Source: a bacterium
Lineage (GTDB): Bacteria; Patescibacteriota; Gracilibacteria; UM-FILTER-43-11
Reading direction: 5' to 3'
DNA length: 14,571 bases
NCBI GenBank assembly: GCA_030426875.1
Contig: JAUHXI010000015.1
Coordinates: forward strand, 1 to 14,571
In this document: positions 11,326-14,571 of the stretch, one piece after another
How the letters are laid out: each line of letters opens with the position of its first letter
Position numbering within the stretch: position 1 is the stretch's first letter
Made by a program: the position numbers and the translations under genes
The notes under the pieces: model-generated
Told to the model about the DNA's origin: nothing
Databases searched by the model: none
What the model saw: the letters and a program-made list of their open reading frames with translations, nothing else

Positions 11326-14082
11326 TTAAAAGAATGGGATGAATGGAATGTCTATAACCATATCAACAGGCATTTCTTCAATGTAATATTCATCTTCATA
11401 ATAAGATTCGTCTTGTTCTAACTCTACAAACTCCACTTCTTCAATGGTGTCCATGTCGCTAGCCATGATGCCGCCTTGAGCCACCGTGTAAAAATAATCT
11501 CCTATATAAAGGATGCGTTGAATGTTTTTTCGATAATCAGAGTAGCCATAATAGTCATCCTTATCTTCCTCGTCATAATGGGTGATGCGGCCTCGTTCTG
11601 TGAAGCCATCTTCGGTGTCGATGTCATAGACCAGCGCTCCAGAGAAGGTGGTCTCGTACTGTTCGTAAGTGGGAGCCACACAGCTACCAGCCACATCCTC
11701 ACACGTGTCTCCATCCCCCACACAGGCTTGAATGCATTGATATGGACAAGTGCTCATAGTGTACTCGCCACACATCAAATCTTGAGGACGTTGCAGTTCT
11801 ACAATCTCGATGGGAAAACTGATAAGGTCTTTTTCTTTGTCAAAAAGGAGGGCCTTGTGATTGTAAAGAAGCTCAGAGTAAGTGCCTTGGCCACCAATGA
11901 CTTCTTCAAATTTAACTTTGGGATTACGCACATCTGAAACATCGAAGAGGGCCATTTTAAAGCCATCCAATCGAACATTTTCGTATTCATCAAGCGTGGT
12001 GTCTCGGCCAAAGCCAATCAAATGATCCTCGTCATAAGGATGCAAATATTCGCTGAAACCAGGTAACTTGAGCTCACCCAAGACCTGAGGATTGCGAGGG
12101 TTTTCTAAATCGATGACGAATAGAGGGTCCACTTGAACAAAGGTGACCATGTAAAGTCGATCCCCAATGAAGCGCGTGGATTTGATTTCTTCACCTTTGG
12201 CTAGCCCCTCTAAAGTGCCCACCCGTTGCATATCAGCGTCTAGAATATAAACGTTGTTTTTAGACGGATTGGCATCATTCCAAATGTTACCCGTGGTGGT
12301 GGCAATGCGGAAGTAATCATCGTGTTGGTCCATGGAGAATTGGTTCAGAATTTGCCCAGGAACACTGCCACGAGACTTGAATTCGATGTCACCGTCGTCA
12401 ATCGCAAAACGGAAGACGTTTGTTTCTTGCTCTTCACGACTCCAGTTCCAGTCATTGAAAAACTGCGGTCCATATACGGTGTTGGCCACAAATAAATCGG
12501 TCGGAGACATGTAATAGTTGTTGCTATTGCCAAGCACGACGTTGGACTGAATGGTCTCATCCGTATCATTGATGTCCATGGAAGCGACCATCAAGAAACT
12601 AGGCGTTTCGTGTCCTGGAAAGTAGCGGATGTCAGTACAACCAGCCATCGGCTCAGGGGCCTTGTCGCCATCTTTCATCATGGGGAGTAGATCTTCTCCG
12701 CTGTCCACATTCTGATAGTTCCAATAATAAGGCTGGGCGTTCATGACCAAGTACACCTGGTCGCCAATGCGGCGAGAGCTTTGGTAATAACCATCAAAAG
12801 CGGTTTCACGCAGGAGCTCAGGCTCAGAGCGGTCGCTGATGTCGAAAACAAAGATTTTGGTTTGATCACTGTTGTAAGCAGGCATAGATGTCATGCCAGC
12901 CACTTTATTTGAGGCAGCGGTATCGTAATAGTAATAATGACTGTCTTGACCCATCACAACCAAGCGATCTTCGGTCACGTACATTTCACTAGGATAAAAA
13001 CCACCATAGCCATTGTCCTCATCTTGATTGAATTCAAGGATGGCGATTTCCTCCATGCCGTCTTCGAGAGGGAAGGCGTCGACAATGCGGAGGGTGCTGT
13101 CTTTGATCACATAAATGTATTGTCCATCGTTCTTAATCATGTCCGCTTCATCAACCCCAGCCACTTGCAGGTTGGTTTCAGAGAATTCTTCAGAGCCTCC
13201 ACCACTTTTTGGCATTTCTGATACATTTCTTGCGCTTTGAGAAATGCTATCACTGGCGACAGCAGGGGCAACTTCCAAATTCATCATGACAGCTTCTTCG
13301 AGTGCCATCTCTCCATCCATGTCGGCCTCATCCACCATAATAACATCATCGTAATAATAGTAATTATTATTCCTATATTGATATTCCTCAAATTTTTCTT
13401 CCAACACGGAACATGAAGCAATGTAAGGCAATGGCTCTTCAATCTCCTCATAAGTGAGGCTGTTTTTGTCATTTTTTTCGGCACTGATGCGGTAAGCGAT
13501 TTCGGCGGTTTCAGCCCGGGTGAGTTCGTCGTTAAAAGTCGAGATGGTCAGTGGGATGGCGTTTCGGTCTTGAAGACCATCAACATTGGCGGCAAACCAT
13601 TTATCTGAAACAGGCTCTCCCACGATGTCGTACCCTTCGGTGATCATTCGAGCCCCTTCGGCAAAGTTCATGTAAGCCGTGGGTTCAAAATTACCCTCCG
13701 GGGTGCCTGTGACGATGCCCTTGTCTTTTAGAATACACACATAGTCGGTGTACCATTTTTCCCCAACATCATTAAAGGGGTTCTCACAACTGGCTGCTGC
13801 AATTTCCTCATCTGTGAAAAGTTCTTCGGCTAAAATCTTGGCGAAAGCCGCTTTGTTGATTCGGTTTTCGGGTTGATAGGTGCCATCAGGAAAACCACTG
13901 ATGGTGTCTTTTTCTGCCAGATATTCAATGGCTTCGGCGGTTAGACTTTGCGGATTGACGTCTGGAAAAGATCCAGAAAAAGCCTCTGGTTCAGGCGAAG
14001 GCATCGCAATCAAGGCAAATGAAGGCGATACCGTTGAACTAAGAAGGAGGAGGGACAGCATGAAGTAAAATGTTTTTTTCAT
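11326..14082 (-). CDS. Exported surface protein: SLH modules plus large Beta_propel-family domain
   Basis: A 918-residue secreted protein. The signal peptide (about 1-23) is followed by three SLH modules: 38-85 (AIEYLAEKDTISGFPDGTYQ), 100-150 (CILKDKGIVTGTPEGNFEP) and a weaker one at 158-201. A low-complexity linker (225-300) is rich in Tyr, Asn and Asp/Glu. Then ETNLQVAGVDEADMIKNDGQ (302-321) opens the family often named 'secreted protein containing C-terminal beta-propeller domain' (Pfam Beta_propel), running almost to the end with blade motifs such as IYVIKDSTLRIVDAF and DRLYMVTFVQVDPLFVIDL. A cysteine-rich loop (six Cys within about 33 residues, MCGEYTMSTCPYQCIQACV onward) interrupts it near residue 800. 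SLH modules should dock it on the cell wall; the substrate is unknown. An ECF-type promoter precedes it. It is a good candidate target of the sigma factor encoded beyond the MORN gene. Confidence 0.9.
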   Translation of the reverse strand: MKKTFYFMLSLLLLSSTVSPSFALIAMPSPEPEAFSGSFPDVNPQSLTAEAIEYLAEKDTISGFPDGTYQPENRINKAAFAKILAEELFTDEEIAAASCENPFNDVGEKWYTDYVCILKDKGIVTGTPEGNFEPTAYMNFAEGARMITEGYDIVGEPVSDKWFAANVDGLQDRNAIPLTISTFNDELTRAETAEIAYRISAEKNDKNSLTYEEIEEPLPYIASCSVLEEKFEEYQYRNNNYYYYDDVIMVDEADMDGEMALEEAVMMNLEVAPAVASDSISQSARNVSEMPKSGGGSEEFSETNLQVAGVDEADMIKNDGQYIYVIKDSTLRIVDAFPLEDGMEEIAILEFNQDEDNGYGGFYPSEMYVTEDRLVVMGQDSHYYYYDTAASNKVAGMTSMPAYNSDQTKIFVFDISDRSEPELLRETAFDGYYQSSRRIGDQVYLVMNAQPYYWNYQNVDSGEDLLPMMKDGDKAPEPMAGCTDIRYFPGHETPSFLMVASMDINDTDETIQSNVVLGNSNNYYMSPTDLFVANTVYGPQFFNDWNWSREEQETNVFRFAIDDGDIEFKSRGSVPGQILNQFSMDQHDDYFRIATTTGNIWNDANPSKNNVYILDADMQRVGTLEGLAKGEEIKSTRFIGDRLYMVTFVQVDPLFVIDLENPRNPQVLGELKLPGFSEYLHPYDEDHLIGFGRDTTLDEYENVRLDGFKMALFDVSDVRNPKVKFEEVIGGQGTYSELLYNHKALLFDKEKDLISFPIEIVELQRPQDLMCGEYTMSTCPYQCIQACVGDGDTCEDVAGSCVAPTYEQYETTFSGALVYDIDTEDGFTERGRITHYDEEDKDDYYGYSDYRKNIQRILYIGDYFYTVAQGGIMASDMDTIEEVEFVELEQDESYYEDEYYIEEMPVDMVIDIPFIPFF

Positions 14083-14107
14083 GGTGTGGGGTTTTTTATT
14101 TGATAAT

Positions 14108-14137
14108 ATTATAGCATATATAGGTTTATACGGTAAA
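14108..14137 (-). promoter_or_regulatory. Sigma-70-type promoter with extended -10 for the SLH/beta-propeller gene
   Basis: On the minus strand TATAAT (14113-14108) is preceded by TGC (extended -10) and, after an 18-bp spacer, by TTTACC (14137-14132). The predicted start is near 14101, about 20 bases before the ATG at 14082. Its -35 region overlaps the spacer and -10 of the ECF-type promoter, so the two polymerase forms would exclude one another. Confidence 0.55.
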
Positions 14138-14155
14138 GGTCTGTAATAAGTAACA
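14127..14155 (-). promoter_or_regulatory. ECF-type promoter upstream of the SLH/beta-propeller gene
   Basis: Minus strand: TGTTAC (14155-14150), a 17-bp spacer, then CGTATA (14132-14127). It shares both conserved blocks with the motif upstream of the ECF sigma gene (see 10409-10436), differing by one base in spacer length. The predicted start is near 14119, leaving a leader of about 37 bases. Confidence 0.68.
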
Positions 14156-14179
14156 GGTTTTTTTGAGAGGCAAATCTGT

Positions 14180-14207
14180 GAAGACGATATTGGCCAATCT
14201 CGTCTTC
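14180..14207. repeat. 28-bp near-perfect palindrome
   Basis: GAAGACGATATTGG (14180-14193) and CCAATCTCGTCTTC (14194-14207) are complementary at 13 of 14 positions, with the axis at GG|CC. It sits about 25 bp upstream of the ECF-type -35 box of the beta-propeller gene, where a dimeric regulator could act. It could equally be part of the palindrome cluster that fills the rest of the window. No protein-coding frame is evident. Confidence 0.55.
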
Positions 14208-14239
14208 AAGAAATATCCCCAATCACATGGCAATCGTAA

Positions 14240-14265
14240 GGACACAAAATTTTGTGTCCATTTTT
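14240..14265 (+). terminator. Perfect 20-bp palindrome followed by a T-run, terminator-like on +
   Basis: GGACACAAAATTTTGTGTCC (14240-14259) is a perfect palindrome able to form an 8-bp stem with an AATT loop, followed by ATTTTT (14260-14265). The form is that of an intrinsic terminator for rightward transcription, but no rightward gene ends here. It might instead protect against read-through, or be a protein-binding site or a mobile-element relic. Confidence 0.4.
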
Positions 14266-14571
14266 ACAATGAAATGACCTCAAATTGAAGTGGAACAGCC
14301 TACTTTTAAGCCTTTATCATGAGAAAAATTCTGATCAAATGAACATCAGATTAAGTGCATTTTAGACAACTCGACACCATGTCTAAAGCCATGTCCATCA
14401 TCTATTTTTGTTAGCCATAAAAGGAATACAAAATTTGTTCGACAAGGCTTCTAGACACTGCTTCTATAATGCCTGTCTACTTGTCAATAATGCTCACTTA
14501 ATGCAGTTAAAAACTGGCTTCCTTAATGGACGAACTGTCAATGATTTGTCCATTATTTTGGGCTCATTTTT
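14266..14571. other. Gene-free tail with clustered inverted repeats built on GTCTA/GTCCAT words
   Basis: I see no supportable gene here. Inverted repeats: TTTAGACA/TGTCTAAA (14361-14368 with 14380-14387), TAGACA/TGTCTA (14452-14457 with 14474-14479) and TAATGGAC/GTCCATTA (14524-14531 with 14548-14555). GTCCAT also occurs alone at 14393-14398. T-rich tracts follow several of these. The pattern continues the style of the 14240 palindrome, and suggests a degraded repeat family or a regulatory region of a gene lying beyond the window edge. Confidence 0.4.

Noticed and set aside
11476..13221. Several plus-strand open frames opposite the beta-propeller gene
   Set aside because: They are antisense shadows with no family motifs or plausible starts; the minus-strand gene has clear domains throughout.
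1..14571. UGA-as-glycine genetic code (Gracilibacteria/SR1)
   Set aside because: TGA ends the CAP, sdpI and response-regulator genes at natural C-termini, and no long frame needs TGA read-through.
1..14571. CRISPR arrays, tRNA or rRNA genes, complete insertion sequences
   Set aside because: I looked for regularly spaced direct repeats, cloverleaf-like segments and transposase motifs and saw none that hold up.

Overview
The window looks like chromosomal DNA from a small, monoderm-like uncultivated bacterium. My best guess is the Candidate Phyla Radiation, and Peregrinibacteria is the lineage I would test first. The reasons are two extracytoplasmic proteins with S-layer homology (SLH) modules, a PLDc_N-type small membrane protein, a PemK-like protein beside ordinary housekeeping genes, moderate GC with long A/T-rich gaps, and almost no Shine-Dalgarno sequences. 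TGA acts as a normal stop for several genes, so this is not the UGA-glycine code of Gracilibacteria/SR1. The taxon call is inference only; no rRNA or tRNA gene is present.

Left part (1-5642, + strand): the 3' end of recJ, a small PLDc_N-like membrane protein, an orphan PemK/MazF-like toxin with its own near-consensus promoter, carA without carB, a secreted SH3b-SLH-CAP protein, and msrB. Middle (5678-8129): an autoregulated SdpR/SdpI-like repressor and membrane-protein pair on +, a convergent orphan OmpR/PhoB-type response regulator on -, then a 0.8 kb stretch holding an array of TTTTAA words and a broken, unidentified + strand gene.

Right part (8126-14571, - strand): four genes that look like one cell-surface stress or envelope module. 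Read in their own direction they are an SLH plus beta-propeller surface protein (918 aa), a seven-MORN-repeat lipoprotein, an ECF sigma factor, and a cysteine-free one-TM protein whose start codon overlaps the sigma stop codon and which is probably its anti-sigma factor. Two near-identical sequences (TGTTACTT(T/A)TTACA, then CCGTATAAAC, with 16 or 17 bp between the -35 TGTTAC and -10 CGTATA elements) lie upstream of the sigma operon and of the 918-aa surface protein. Their layout is that of ECF promoters, so the sigma factor probably controls itself and the surface protein. This is the most interesting system in the window.

The last ~490 bp hold no gene I can support but contain several strong palindromes, one of them followed by a T-run. 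A REP-like pair of C5/G5 hairpins separates the MORN gene from the beta-propeller gene.
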